From contig JAYOFM010000001.1 of NCBI GenBank assembly GCA_038117225.1, positions 33,140 through 97,139 on the forward strand: a stretch of 64,000 nt of DNA. The letters are read 5' to 3'. The notes below the pieces were generated by a model. That model did not search any database, was not told where the DNA came from, and saw nothing but the letters and a program-made list of their open reading frames with translations. Shown one piece after another: positions 1 through 10,086 of the stretch. A program made the translations under genes and the position numbers. The DNA comes from JAYOFM01 sp038117225 (GTDB lineage: Bacteria; Pseudomonadota; Alphaproteobacteria; Rhodospirillales; Casp-alpha2). Each line of letters opens with the position of its first letter. The stretch's first letter is position 1.

Positions 1-39
1 GGCCAACAGCAGGACCATGACCCAATCAATGCGGCGCAT
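1..39 (-). CDS. Partial N-terminus of an unidentified membrane or exported protein
   Basis: A good Shine-Dalgarno (GGGAGGAAC) lies about 6 nt before an ATG at 39, and the frame stays open to the window edge. Only 13 residues are visible (MRRIDWVMVLLLA): a basic start running into a hydrophobic stretch, as in a signal peptide or first membrane helix. It follows the DUF350 gene on the same strand by about 22 nt, so it is probably its operon partner. The family cannot be named from this fragment. Confidence 0.5.
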   Translation of the reverse strand, partial: MRRIDWVMVLLLA

Positions 40-61
40 GGCGCTGTTCCTCCCGGATTGC

Positions 62-475
62 TTATCCGGAAACGGCGGCGGCGTTGATGGCGGCGGCGGC
101 GAGTTTGATCGATACCATCAGCACGGCGGCGCCCATCTCACCGGCATCAATACGCGCTGGCAGGTCCTTCAGCACCAGATCGGCGATGCGGTAGGCGATG
201 ACCTGGAGCACCAGCGTTACTGGCCCCCAGATCAGAATGTCCCAGACGCTGATGCTGGCCGCCATGGCGAAGGCTAACGGTATGGCGAGCCCGACGATGG
301 CGCCGCCCAGCGACACCGCCGCCGCCGTGTTGCCGCCGCGAATCAACGCTAACTCATCCCACGGTGTGATCCAGACATAAACCAGCACGCCGACGACGAG
401 CATGGCGATGGTCAGTGAAGAATGCAGCAAGAGGATAGGGAACCCGGTGAGGAAACTGTCGATGACGGCGTCCAT
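62..475 (-). CDS. DUF350 (YjfL-like) integral membrane protein
   Basis: The 137-residue protein is almost wholly hydrophobic, with four predicted membrane helices (roughly residues 8-33, 45-72, 76-100 and 112-135) and a short polar loop (KDLPARIDAGEMGAA) before the last. Length, the internal duplication of two-helix units and the Gly/Ala-rich helices fit the DUF350 family, small inner-membrane proteins of uncertain role. The ATG at 475 has GGAGG 7 nt upstream. It follows tyrC by 21 nt on the same strand, so it is probably cotranscribed, though no functional link to tyrosine synthesis is evident. Confidence 0.75.
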   Translation of the reverse strand: MDAVIDSFLTGFPILLLHSSLTIAMLVVGVLVYVWITPWDELALIRGGNTAAAVSLGGAIVGLAIPLAFAMAASISVWDILIWGPVTLVLQVIAYRIADLVLKDLPARIDAGEMGAAVLMVSIKLAAAAINAAAVSG

Positions 476-496
476 GGCGTGGCCTCCGGTGGCGCG

Positions 497-1387
497 TTAA
501 TCCTGCTTGGCGTCGATGATGCCGCGGCGGATGGCGCGGGTGCGGGTGAAGTGATCTTCCAGCGCCTGGCCGTCGCCCTTGCGGACGGCCCGCTTAAGCG
601 CAGTCAGGTCCTCGTCGAAGCGGCTGAGGATATCCAGCACCGCGTCCTTGTTGGCCATGAAGACGTCGCGCCACATCACCGGGTCGGAAGCGGCGATGCG
701 GGTGAAATCGCGGAAACCGGACGCCGAGAAGCGAATGACCTCGCCCTTGATCTCATCTTCCAGATCGGTTGCCGTACCGACGATGGTATAGGCGATCAGG
801 TGCGGCAGGTGGGAGGTAATGGCTAGCACTTGATCGTGATGGCCGGCTTCCATGAACTCCACGTCGCTGCCGGCGCGGCGCCACATTTCGGCGACGGCAT
901 CGACGGCATCCTGGTCGCTGTCGACGGTCGGCGTGACGATGGCCCAGCGACCCTTGAACAAATCGGCGAAGCCGCTTTCGGGGCCGGAATGTTCGGTGCC
1001 GGCAATGGGATGGCCGGCGACTGGTCGCGCGTGGTCGGGCAACGCCGGCAAGACGTCGCGCAGAAAACATGATTTGACCGAACCGACATCAGTGACAATG
1101 GCGCCATCGGCGAGCGCTGGCGCGATGGTCTCGGCGATCGCGCGATAAGTACCAAGCGGCGTGCACAGGACGACGATATCGGCGCCGTCGACGGCCTCGG
1201 CCGCGTCGAGGGTGTAGGCATCACCGAGGTCAAGTTCTCGGGCCTTTTCCAAGGTATCGCTACTGCGCGTGGTGATGACGATTTTGCCGGCCAGGCCTTC
1301 GCGGCGAACGACGCGGGCCAGCGACGAGCCGATGAGACCGATGCCGATCAGGGTCAGACGGCGGAACAATGGGGCGGCGTCACTCAC
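497..1387 (-). CDS. tyrC: Prephenate/arogenate dehydrogenase (TyrA/TyrC family)
   Basis: This cytoplasmic NAD(P)-dependent enzyme oxidatively decarboxylates prephenate or arogenate on the way to tyrosine. A Rossmann dinucleotide motif (GIGLIG, residues 15-20) opens the protein, and the family active-site segment GHPIAGTEHSGP, with the catalytic His, lies near residue 125. At 296 residues it is a monofunctional enzyme without chorismate mutase or ACT domain. Its ATG overlaps the hisC stop by 4 nt, indicating translational coupling. Whether it prefers prephenate or arogenate cannot be read from the sequence. Confidence 0.93.
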   Translation of the reverse strand: MSDAAPLFRRLTLIGIGLIGSSLARVVRREGLAGKIVITTRSSDTLEKARELDLGDAYTLDAAEAVDGADIVVLCTPLGTYRAIAETIAPALADGAIVTDVGSVKSCFLRDVLPALPDHARPVAGHPIAGTEHSGPESGFADLFKGRWAIVTPTVDSDQDAVDAVAEMWRRAGSDVEFMEAGHHDQVLAITSHLPHLIAYTIVGTATDLEDEIKGEVIRFSASGFRDFTRIAASDPVMWRDVFMANKDAVLDILSRFDEDLTALKRAVRKGDGQALEDHFTRTRAIRRGIIDAKQD

Positions 1388-2496
1388 GCGCCTGCGTCCT
1401 CGTTTCGGCCCATGAAGGCGCCGAGCGCGTCAACCACGGCGCGCATTTCGTCTTCCAGGCCGATCGATATACGTAGGCAATCGGGCAGGCCGTAACCGGC
1501 CATGCCGCGGACGATAATGCCCCGTTGCTTCAGAAATCCATCGGCGGCTTCCGCGTCGCGGCCCTTGATGCCGCCGAAGCAGACCAGCAGGAAGTTACCG
1601 GCGCTCGGCGGGATATTGAGGCCGAGGGCAAGCAGCCGATCGCGCGTCCATTCGCGCCAGCGGGTATTGTGGTCACGGGACTTCTTGATGAAGGCCGCGT
1701 CACCAACCGCGGCCACCCCGGCGGCGAGTGCCGCCGCGCCGACATTGAACGGGCCGCGCACCCGGTTTAGCACGTCGGCCACCGCGGGCGGGCAGTAACC
1801 CCAACCCAGACGCAGGCCGCCAAGGCCGTAAATTTTCGAGAACGTCCGCGTCATCACCACGTTGTCGCCGGCATCGACCATGGCCTGGCCGGATTCGTAG
1901 TCGGCATCGGGTTCAAGAAATTCCGCGTAGGCGGCATCGACGACCAGCAGGATGTCGTCACGCAGATCGGCGCGCAGCCGATGCAGTTCCGCCGGGGCGA
2001 CGAGGGTTCCCGTGGGATTGTTTGGATTCGCCAGGAATAATAGGCGCGTACGGTCGCTGACCCGCGCCAGCAAGGCGTCCACGTCGGCGGTCAGATCGGT
2101 TTCCGGGGCTGAAACCGGGGTCGCGCCCGCCGCCTTGGCGGAGATGGCGTACATCAGGAAGCCGTGCGCCGAATGCAGCACTTCGTCGCCCGGGCCGGCA
2201 TAGGCCTGGCAGAGCAGGCTAATGATTTCGTCGGAGCCGGCGCCGCAGACGACGCGCGCGGCATCGACCCCGTGTGCCTCGGCAATGGCGTCGCGCAGGG
2301 CGGTGGCACTTCCGTCCGGATAGCGATGCAGATCGGCCGCGATGGCTGCGAAGGCCGCTTGCGCGGCCTCGCCAGGTCCCAACGCGCCCTCGTTGGAGCT
2401 GAGCTTGATGACCTTATCGGCGCCCGCGACGGCGGACTCGCCGCCCACGTAAGCGGCAATATCAAGGATGCCTGGCTGGGGAGCCGGACTGGTCAT
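1384..2496 (-). CDS. hisC: Histidinol-phosphate / aromatic aminotransferase
   Basis: A fold-type I PLP aminotransferase of 370 residues. Visible family marks are the N-terminal KLSSNEGALGPG segment, NPNNPTGT (PLP-site Asn), DAAYAEF (Asp contacting the pyridine N) and SKIYGLGGLRLGW with the Schiff-base Lys and phosphate-binding Arg. HisC-type enzymes transaminate imidazole-acetol phosphate and often phenylpyruvate or hydroxyphenylpyruvate. Placement between a chorismate mutase-like gene and tyrC, with 4-nt overlaps on both sides, suggests aromatic amino acid transamination is at least part of its job. A second HisC-like gene lies at 55458-56561. Confidence 0.92.
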   Translation of the reverse strand: MTSPAPQPGILDIAAYVGGESAVAGADKVIKLSSNEGALGPGEAAQAAFAAIAADLHRYPDGSATALRDAIAEAHGVDAARVVCGAGSDEIISLLCQAYAGPGDEVLHSAHGFLMYAISAKAAGATPVSAPETDLTADVDALLARVSDRTRLLFLANPNNPTGTLVAPAELHRLRADLRDDILLVVDAAYAEFLEPDADYESGQAMVDAGDNVVMTRTFSKIYGLGGLRLGWGYCPPAVADVLNRVRGPFNVGAAALAAGVAAVGDAAFIKKSRDHNTRWREWTRDRLLALGLNIPPSAGNFLLVCFGGIKGRDAEAADGFLKQRGIIVRGMAGYGLPDCLRISIGLEDEMRAVVDALGAFMGRNEDAGA

Positions 2497-3380
2497 GAGG
2501 ACGGCTCCTCGCCGTCAAGTTCCGCGGTGGTCAGCGGTTCCGCGTAACCACCTAGGTGAAGCAGCCGCGCCACCCGTCGGCCGAGGCCGTCGACGAGGCG
2601 CGCGTATTGCCGGCCAGCCGGGTCGACGAAGCCCTCGGCTTCAATCAACGTCACCCAGGATACCGGTCGATTGGGGTCGTTCCAGACCTGATGAAAGGTG
2701 GTGATGATACCGGCGTCTGCGCAGGCGGCATCAATGGCCTTGAAGCCAATATCGTCCTGGCTTTCGATGGCGATGAACGACCGGTCGCGGCCGGTCGCTT
2801 CCTGCGCTACTGGGCAGATGACCAAGGCGTCGAGATCGTCGCCACGGCCGTTCGGCAGGCCGGCGAAGGGCAATCGCGCGATGACGCGTGGCGCGTCATC
2901 AGCTTCGGATAACAGGTAGCGCCACCACGGCTCGGCGTTATCGCGATCTTCCGGCCATGGCAGGACGGCAACTGTTGATTCCTGGCGCCGCACCGCGTCG
3001 ACGACGCTGCGCCGCGACGGGTGGGCCGTCAGCGGTACGTGGCTGCCGTACTGGTCACGGGCGAGATCCCACAGGCCGGGCCGGCGCTCGTCCTCAAGCA
3101 CGGCGACCGAGAAGGGTCCTTCGAAGCTCAGCGTGGCGACGATAATCTCGCGCCAAATGCGCAGCAGTTCGCGCCGGGGAAACGCGCCAGAGTGACGCTG
3201 CATCAGGCGATAAGCGATTTCCGCTTCGCGGGCCGGGCGAATCTTCACCGCCTGACCGGCCTTGATGCGACGCACTTCCTCGACCACGTGGGTGCGCCGC
3301 ATCAGTAGGTCATGCAGTTCGGTATCGATGGCGTCGATCTCGCGTCGCACGTCATCCAGGGTCTTGGCCCCGCCAGTCAT
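2493..3380 (-). CDS. AroQ-type chorismate mutase with C-terminal degenerate substrate-binding-like domain
   Basis: Residues 1-95 form an AroQ chorismate mutase helix bundle (DDVRREIDAIDTEL, then the basic RRTHVVEEVRRIK and RPAREAEIAYRL segments), which rearranges chorismate to prephenate. Residues 105-280 resemble the two-lobed prephenate dehydratase/periplasmic-binding fold plus an ACT-like end, but I do not see the dehydratase TRF motif, so the C-terminus is unlikely to be an active dehydratase. The ATG at 3380 has GAGG 7 nt upstream. As first gene of the operon with hisC and tyrC, it fits supply of prephenate. Confidence 0.82.
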   Translation of the reverse strand: MTGGAKTLDDVRREIDAIDTELHDLLMRRTHVVEEVRRIKAGQAVKIRPAREAEIAYRLMQRHSGAFPRRELLRIWREIIVATLSFEGPFSVAVLEDERRPGLWDLARDQYGSHVPLTAHPSRRSVVDAVRRQESTVAVLPWPEDRDNAEPWWRYLLSEADDAPRVIARLPFAGLPNGRGDDLDALVICPVAQEATGRDRSFIAIESQDDIGFKAIDAACADAGIITTFHQVWNDPNRPVSWVTLIEAEGFVDPAGRQYARLVDGLGRRVARLLHLGGYAEPLTTAELDGEEPSS

Positions 3381-3482
3381 GGCATGCCTCGTTCTCCGAT
3401 GATCACAGTGCCCCGCGCGGGGCCGCGTAGTGATAATCGCTCATCCGTCCGATGGCAAAGAAAAGGTGCGTCGAATGGCCGC

Positions 3483-4382
3483 CTAAAGCCCTAACGCGGC
3501 ATTCCGATCCTCGACCGAAGGCGCGAACCAGAAGGCGCCGGAAACCGCGCGTGAATAGTCGATAATCCGGTCATGCAGCCCGTCACCGGTGGTGCCATAC
3601 ATGCGCTCCAACTGCACCGTGATACGCGCCGGATCACAGGCGAAGGCAAGGAAATACAGGCCATGTTCAGCGACCCCGCCGTAGGGAAAGCTGCGGCGGT
3701 AGATTTTCTGCGCCACGCCGTCGATCTTCACGTCAGTACGGCTGACATGCGAATCGGCTGGCATGGCGTCGCCTTCCAACTCGATGGAATCGACCTTGGT
3801 GCGGCCGATCACCCGTTCCTGCTCTTCCACCGGCAGCGCATTGAATGCCATCAGGTCGTGAACCCAGCGTTGGGAAAAGACGAAGGATCCGCCGCCACCC
3901 GGTTGGCCCGGCGGTACCAGAGCGACGTCCTTGCGGGCATCATCCTTGGGATTGGCGGTCCCGTCGACGAAACCGGTGAGATCGCGCTTCTCATGGCGGA
4001 TGAAGCCGGGAGTCTCCGCGATCCGAGAAAGCTTGCCGGTGACGCCAGTATGGAAATTCAACGCGGCGTCCAACAGATCGTCGGGCCGCGTACCGTGCAG
4101 CCATAAAAAAACGTCGCCGCCGCTTGCTGGGGCCGCGCCGATGGCATCGAAAGCTGCCAGATTCGGGGGCGTCGCCGCTGGTGATGACCGGCGCCAAAAA
4201 TCCGCGCCAAACGCCAACATCATGCGAAAACCGCGCTCGATGGCCATATCGTGGGTGCTATCCCACGCCGCGCCCAAGCCAGCGGCGGTCAACCCTTCAT
4301 TGGCGATGTATTCGATCGCCAGATGCTGGGTCGAGGTCTCGTCGAGGATAGCCGCCTGGGGGGTGTTCGCGGGGGTATTCAT
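3483..4382 (-). CDS. Dyp-type (YfeX-like) heme peroxidase
   Basis: A 299-residue Dyp-type peroxidase, class B by size. The family signature GFVDGT lies at residues 137-142 with the distal Asp, the likely proximal heme His is in SHVSRTD (His212), and the distal Arg follows in IYRRSFPYG. No signal peptide is seen, so it is probably cytoplasmic. An upstream in-frame start exists at 4445, but the ATG at 4382 has AAGGAG 7 nt ahead and matches the family length. It diverges from the LDH2-type dehydrogenase. The physiological substrate is unknown. Confidence 0.92.
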   Translation of the reverse strand: MNTPANTPQAAILDETSTQHLAIEYIANEGLTAAGLGAAWDSTHDMAIERGFRMMLAFGADFWRRSSPAATPPNLAAFDAIGAAPASGGDVFLWLHGTRPDDLLDAALNFHTGVTGKLSRIAETPGFIRHEKRDLTGFVDGTANPKDDARKDVALVPPGQPGGGGSFVFSQRWVHDLMAFNALPVEEQERVIGRTKVDSIELEGDAMPADSHVSRTDVKIDGVAQKIYRRSFPYGGVAEHGLYFLAFACDPARITVQLERMYGTTGDGLHDRIIDYSRAVSGAFWFAPSVEDRNAALGL

Positions 4383-4472
4383 GGAATGCTCCTTGCCGTC
4401 GCCGTGCTGCTTCCGATACATGACGTGTCCAACCGATTGAATCAATGCCGCCGAAATCCCGAGGACGACACC

Positions 4473-5474
4473 ATGGCTGTAACTCTCACGCTCGACGAGG
4501 TCCGCGATCTAGCGACGCGCTGCCTGATGGCTGCCGGTGCCGACGCCGCCAACGCCGCCGCCGTCGCCGGCACGGTAACCATGGCGGAGCGTGACGGCTG
4601 TGCGTCGCACGGTCTATTTCGCGTTCCCGGCTATTGCGCATCATTGACCAGCGGCAAGATCGTCGGTGACGCGAAACCGAGCGTCGAATTGCTGGCACCC
4701 GGTGCGTTGCGTGTCGATAACAGACGAGGCCTGGCGCCCCATGCCATCGCCGTCGTCATGCCCGAGTTGGTTGCCGCGGCGCGCGGCCAGGGCGTCGCCG
4801 CCGCCGCGATCACGAATTCGCACCATTTCGCCGCCCTTTGGCCGGAGGTTGAAATGCTGGCGGCGGCCGGTCTCGTCGGTCTCGCCATGACCGTCGGCAA
4901 GTCGGCGATGGCGCCCGCCGGCGGCACCAAGCCGCTTTATTCGACCAACCCAATGGCCTTCGCTTGGCCGCGCCCGGACGGACCGCCGCTGGTTTTCGAT
5001 CAGGCGTCCAGTGCCATGGCGCGCGGCGAGATCATGATCGCCCAGCGCGACGGTCACGCCTTGCCCGACGGCGTTGGCATCGATGTTGACGGCAATCCGA
5101 CAACCGATCCGGCGGCTATCCTTAAGGGCGCGCAGTTGGCGTTCGGCGGCTACAAGGGATCGGCCATCGCCGTGATGGTTGAACTACTGGCCTGCGCGTT
5201 GATCGGCCAGCCGTTCAGTTTCGAGGCAACGGCGGCGGATAATAACGACGGCGGCCCGGTCACCTCGGGTGAATTCATCCTCGCGATCGATCCGGCGCGG
5301 TTCGGCGACGCGGATGGCTATCAGGCGCATGGGGAAAAGCTGTTTGCCGAGATTCTATCCCAGGAGGGTACACGATTGCCGTCGGACCGCCGTTTCGCTA
5401 ATCGGGCCCGTGACCCGCACCCGGGAACGGAAATTCCGGAAAGTCTGATGGAAAAACTGCAAGCCCTGTCATGA
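4473..5474 (+). CDS. LDH2/malate/ureidoglycolate-type NAD(P)-dependent dehydrogenase
   Basis: A 333-residue member of the LDH2/MDH2 oxidoreductase family, non-Rossmann NAD(P) enzymes acting on 2-hydroxy- or 2-imino-acids. Family marks are SHGLFRVP (residues 48-55), NSHHFAALW with the catalytic His, STNPMAFAWP, and the C-terminal FGGYKGSAIAVMVELL. The ATG at 4473 has GAGG 8 nt upstream; an open frame continues back to 4251 into the Dyp gene but is not needed. The spread of the family includes delta-1-piperideine-2-carboxylate reductase, so the substrate is open. It is 52 nt upstream of ribH2. Confidence 0.85.
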   Translation: MAVTLTLDEVRDLATRCLMAAGADAANAAAVAGTVTMAERDGCASHGLFRVPGYCASLTSGKIVGDAKPSVELLAPGALRVDNRRGLAPHAIAVVMPELVAAARGQGVAAAAITNSHHFAALWPEVEMLAAAGLVGLAMTVGKSAMAPAGGTKPLYSTNPMAFAWPRPDGPPLVFDQASSAMARGEIMIAQRDGHALPDGVGIDVDGNPTTDPAAILKGAQLAFGGYKGSAIAVMVELLACALIGQPFSFEATAADNNDGGPVTSGEFILAIDPARFGDADGYQAHGEKLFAEILSQEGTRLPSDRRFANRARDPHPGTEIPESLMEKLQALS

Positions 5475-5493
5475 AACAAGTGATTTGTCGTAA

Positions 5494-6469
<976 letters not shown>

Positions 6470-6473
<4 letters not shown>

Positions 6474-7201
6474 GCGGCGTAGCGGGTCGGATCATCGACG
6501 CCCGCTTCGATGAATCCCTTCTTGCGGAGCAGGCAGGCGTCGCAGGTGCCACAGTGGACGAGGTCGGGCAGCGGGTCGTAGCAACTCAGGGTCGCCGCGA
6601 CGTCCACGTCGAGTTTCGCCGCGCGCCGCACGATGTCCGCCTTCGAAAGTTCCAACAAGGGCGTGTGAATGGTCAACCGGGCATTGTCGCCATCGGCGAC
6701 CGAGGCACGGGTCGCCAGGTTGGCCATGGCGGCGTACGCGCGGATGTAATCGGGCCGGCAATCGGGATAGCCAGAGTAGTCGAGCGCGTTGACACCGATG
6801 AAGATGTCTGCCGCACCCTCCACCTCGGCGAAGGCGAGGGCGAAGGACAGGAAGATGGTGTTACGCGCCGGAACATAGGTGATCGGGATGCCATCGCCGA
6901 TGGCCTCGGCGGCGCGTCCCTTGGGCACGTCGATATCGGCGGTCAACGCCGAGCCGCCGAATGCGCGAAGATCGATATCGACGATGGCGTGGCGTGCCAC
7001 GCCGGCGGCCGATGCCAACGCTGCCGCCACGACCAATTCCTGGGCGTGGCGCTGGCCGTAACGGAAGGAAATGGCGAGCGCACTGAACCCCGCGGCCCGG
7101 GCCTCGGCGAGGCAGGTTGCGGAATCGAGGCCGCCCGAGAGCAGCACCACGGCCTTGCGATCGGTCTTAGGCACGGCTTCCACCTCTACATCCGTTGCCA
7201 T
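6470..7201 (-). CDS. queC: 7-cyano-7-deazaguanine (preQ0) synthase
   Basis: QueC converts 7-carboxy-7-deazaguanine to preQ0 with ATP and ammonia. The PP-loop SGGLDS lies near residue 22, and the zinc-binding Cys set is at the C-terminus (one Cys in LSCYDP, then [12 protein letters not shown]). The 243-residue length is typical. Alternative in-frame starts at 7222 and further upstream exist; 7201 is chosen because homology begins just after it, although neither start has a strong ribosome-binding site. It diverges from queG, so the 61-bp intergenic gap must carry both promoters. Confidence 0.93.
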
Positions 7202-7262
7202 TCGTGACAGGATTGAGGCCATAGCACGTGAAAACGGGATCTGGCGAGAGCCAGAAGAAACC

Positions 7263-8309
7263 ATGGACGGTGCGGCGGCGAAACAGGCGATCAGGGAACA
7301 GGCAATAGGCCTGGGTTTCGATGCCGTTGGATTTACCTCGCCGGTACCGGAACCCGCGGATGCCGTCAACCTTGCCCAGTTTCTCGCCTTGGGCCGCGCC
7401 GGTGATATGGGATGGATGGATAACCCGCGCCGTGGGGATGCCTTGAAGACCATGGCAACGGCGCGCACCGTCGTTGTCCTCGGGGCCAACTACGGGCCCG
7501 CGGTGGCCCCCCTGGCGGCGCATCGGCATCGGGATCGTGGCGCCATCAGTGTCTATGCCCAGGGCAGCGACTACCACGACGTCCTGAAGAAGCGCCTCAA
7601 GCGCCTCGGCCGCTGGATGGCGGACACGCTGGGCGGCGAGATCAAGGTGTTTGTCGATACCGCGCCGGTGATGGAAAAACCCCTGGCTGCTCGCGCCGGT
7701 GTCGGCTGGCAAGGTAAGCATACCAATCTGGTGAGCCGGGAATTCGGTTCTTGGCTGTTCCTGGCCGAGGTGTTCACCAGCCTCGACCTGCCCCCCGATA
7801 CCGCGCAGAGTGACCTTTGCGGCACCTGTGACGCCTGCCAGCGCGCCTGCCCGACAGATGCCTTGGCGGAGCCGTATCGTATCGACCCGCGCCGCTGTGT
7901 TTCCTATCTGACCATAGAGCACAAGGACAACATCGCGCCGGAACTGATGGCCGGCATGGGTAACAGAATTTACGGCTGTGACGATTGCCTCGCGGTTTGT
8001 CCATGGAACAAGTTCGCGACGCCGGGGCGCGAGGAGAAATTTCTGCCGCGCGCGGAACTCACAACGCCTCGGCTCAAGGACCTGGCGCAGCTTGATGATG
8101 CGGCCTTCCGCCGCGTCTTCGCCGGGTCGCCGATCAAGCGCACCGGCCGCGACCGCTTCGTCCGCAATGTTCTAGTGGCCATCGGGAATTCCGGCGACTG
8201 GGCGCTGAAGGCCATCGCGGAAGAATTGATCGCGGATGATTCACCCGTGGTCGCCGAGGCCGCTCAGTGGGCGGTCGGACGCCTCGACGAAAGCCATCCT
8301 TGCGGTTGA
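7263..8309 (+). CDS. queG: Epoxyqueuosine reductase
   Basis: QueG reduces epoxyqueuosine in tRNA to queuosine with cobalamin and two [4Fe-4S] clusters. Both ferredoxin-like clusters are visible: [12 protein letters not shown] from residue 186 and [13 protein letters not shown] about 50 residues later. [18 protein letters not shown] is the strongly conserved cofactor-domain segment. The C-terminal part (about 290-348) is the HEAT-like tRNA-binding tail ending in QWAVGRL. The ATG at 7263 gives 348 residues, normal for the family; the frame is open further upstream but homology is not. It diverges from queC. Confidence 0.95.
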   Translation: MDGAAAKQAIREQAIGLGFDAVGFTSPVPEPADAVNLAQFLALGRAGDMGWMDNPRRGDALKTMATARTVVVLGANYGPAVAPLAAHRHRDRGAISVYAQGSDYHDVLKKRLKRLGRWMADTLGGEIKVFVDTAPVMEKPLAARAGVGWQGKHTNLVSREFGSWLFLAEVFTSLDLPPDTAQSDLCGTCDACQRACPTDALAEPYRIDPRRCVSYLTIEHKDNIAPELMAGMGNRIYGCDDCLAVCPWNKFATPGREEKFLPRAELTTPRLKDLAQLDDAAFRRVFAGSPIKRTGRDRFVRNVLVAIGNSGDWALKAIAEELIADDSPVVAEAAQWAVGRLDESHPCG

Positions 8310-8350
8310 CGGCGACCGATCGGCGGCATACCTCGTTAACCGGAGTCTAT

Positions 8351-9259
8351 ATGATGCGCGTATCTACCGTATTTATGGCGTTGTTCTTGATTTTGCTGAC
8401 TGTGCCTTTGGCGCAGGCGCAGACCGGCACGGTCGGCAAACGCGATAACACCAAGACGGGTGAATTTGCTTATCCGTACCATATCAAGCCCAAGGCTATT
8501 CCGGTGGCGCCGCTGCTGAAGCCGGGCCAGCTGCTGAAACCCGGCGTTGTGTTTCGAGATTGCGAGACCTGCCCGGAAATGGTGGTCGTGCCGAGTGGTG
8601 TCTTCGTCATGGGCTCCAAGAAGGATAAACGTCAGCAGCCGACCCGGCTGATGCGCATGCGGAAACCTTTCGCCATCGGCCGCTTCGAGACTCAGCACGC
8701 GGAATGGCAGGCCTGCATCGACGCCGGCGGCTGCACCCACAAACCGCATGACCACAAGTGGGGGCGGGAGCGCCGACCGGTTATCAATGTCGCACATGGC
8801 ATGGTCGAGGGCTACGCCGCATGGCTGTCGAAGACCACGGGCCAGCGCTACCGCTTACCCTCGGAGGTGGAGTGGGAATACGCCGCGCGCGCCGGTTCGA
8901 CCAAGGAGTACGCACATGGTGACGATGTTGGCAAAGGCATCGTCAACTGCAGAAAATGCGGCACACCATGGTCCGGGGTCGGCAATGCGCCGGTTGGCAG
9001 TTTTCCGCCCAATGCCTGGGGTATTTATGACATGCACGGCAATGCCTTTGAATGGGTGAAGGATTGTTGGCACCCGGACTATACGGGCGCACCGAAAGAC
9101 GCGTCACCCCGGCTCGACGGCAATTGCCAGGTCCGGGTCATCCGGGGCGGTTCGTGGTACTACTATTCACGCATGTCCAAGTCCGCCAACCGACAGAAAA
9201 ACCCCGCCGCCGTAAAGAGCTACTGGCTCAGCTTCCGTCTGGTGCGCGAACTCCCCTAG
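8351..9259 (+). CDS. Secreted SUMF1/formylglycine-generating-enzyme-like protein
   Basis: The N-terminus is a Sec signal peptide (hydrophobic core MALFLILLTVPLAQA, cleavage after AQA near residue 24). From about residue 78 the chain has the FGE-sulfatase fold: VVPSGVFVMGS, a degenerate NVAHGMVEGYAAWL, RLPSEVEWEYAARAG, GIYDMHGNAFEWV and VIRGGSWYYY. The Cys pair that binds copper in true FGE is absent near the C-terminus, so it is more like the non-catalytic or PvdO/GldK-like branch. The GGAG just before the two tandem ATGs supports this start. It is 41 nt after queG but probably unrelated. Confidence 0.82.
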   Translation: MMRVSTVFMALFLILLTVPLAQAQTGTVGKRDNTKTGEFAYPYHIKPKAIPVAPLLKPGQLLKPGVVFRDCETCPEMVVVPSGVFVMGSKKDKRQQPTRLMRMRKPFAIGRFETQHAEWQACIDAGGCTHKPHDHKWGRERRPVINVAHGMVEGYAAWLSKTTGQRYRLPSEVEWEYAARAGSTKEYAHGDDVGKGIVNCRKCGTPWSGVGNAPVGSFPPNAWGIYDMHGNAFEWVKDCWHPDYTGAPKDASPRLDGNCQVRVIRGGSWYYYSRMSKSANRQKNPAAVKSYWLSFRLVRELP

Positions 9260-9279
9260 GTTCCTGGAGCCCGACGAGC

Positions 9280-9654
9280 CTATTCGTCGTCGGCGAGCGC
9301 GCGAGTCAGCAGACTCAGTGCTTCCTGGTGGCGCTGGTTGTCGATGCGGGCGAAGTTCCGCGCCACCTCGAGGCAGAGCCGCTGGCGCGCCGGTAATTCC
9401 TCGACGTAAGTGTCATCGTCGAGCCCCTCGAAGAACTGCCCGATGGGAACCCGCAGAACACGGGCAATGTCGTATAGCCGGCCGGCGGAGATGCGATTGA
9501 TCCCGCGTTCATATTTGTGTGCCTGTTGGTAGGTGACGCCGATCAGGTGGGCCATTTCCTGCTGGCTTAATCCAAGCATGATTCTGCGCTCGCGTATCCG
9601 GCGTCCCACGTGCCGGTCGGTTTCCGTCGCGCGATTCGTTACTGCAGCGTCCAA
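9280..9654 (-). CDS. XRE-family helix-turn-helix transcriptional regulator
   Basis: A 124-residue regulator with one Cro/C1-type HTH: VGRRIRERRIMLGLSQQEM, then GVTYQQAHKYERGINRISAGRL, then ARVLRVPIGQFFE. This matches a large alphaproteobacterial family of about 120-140 residues. I take the TTG at 9654 because GAGGAAGG precedes it closely and homology starts about ten codons later. The frame stays open another 121 codons to 10017, but that extension is basic and featureless. Its target is unknown; the hairpin at 9746-9766 upstream could be an operator. Confidence 0.8.
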   Translation of the reverse strand: MDAAVTNRATETDRHVGRRIRERRIMLGLSQQEMAHLIGVTYQQAHKYERGINRISAGRLYDIARVLRVPIGQFFEGLDDDTYVEELPARQRLCLEVARNFARIDNQRHQEALSLLTRALADDE

Positions 9655-10086
9655 GGTCTGTCCCTTCCTCAATAATTTCCCGGCTTTCTTCCGAAATCGG
9701 CTGAATGCCCGACCGGTACCAGTGGATATCTTATTGCTTCCAAGGCGTTCGCTTCTTTGGCGAACGAATGTCCTATCGATACCGGGGCGATATAACGCGG
9801 CATCATGAACGTCAATTAGGATGTATTTGACACCAAAACGGATGTCATTGCGATACTCAATACGCGATCCAAGCATCGATTTATCGACATTTGAACGAAG
9901 AAATCCCCAATTGGCGGGGTTCATCGTGGTGTGAGTTTCGGCCGTTGGCGGGAAACCCGGGTATCCATTCAAATGGCGGAGTCGTTGGAATGACGCGACC
10001 GAGACAACGGCCGGCAATTCACTCGATCACATAGGTGATTTGATCCAGTGCCCGGCGTGTTGTCCCCATGGCATGACCAGTCGTGG
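9655..10086. other. Intergenic region between the XRE regulator and phaR, with a short inverted repeat
   Basis: No convincing gene lies in these 432 bases. They contain a 7-bp inverted repeat, CGTTCGC at 9746-9752 and GCGAACG at 9760-9766, with a 7-nt spacer. It lies about 90 bp upstream of the XRE start codon and could be an autoregulatory operator or a leader hairpin. The segment 9780-9930 is clearly more AT-rich than its surroundings, as expected for the promoter of the minus-strand XRE gene. Confidence 0.4.

Noticed and set aside
9271..9293. A terminator hairpin between the SUMF1-like and XRE genes
   Set aside because: CCGACGA and TCGTCGG pair, but there is no T-tract and the right arm is inside the XRE coding region.
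9655..10017. A 121-codon in-frame upstream extension of the XRE regulator gene
   Set aside because: It is basic, featureless, has no ribosome-binding site, and the regulator family is about 125 residues long, fitting the TTG at 9654.
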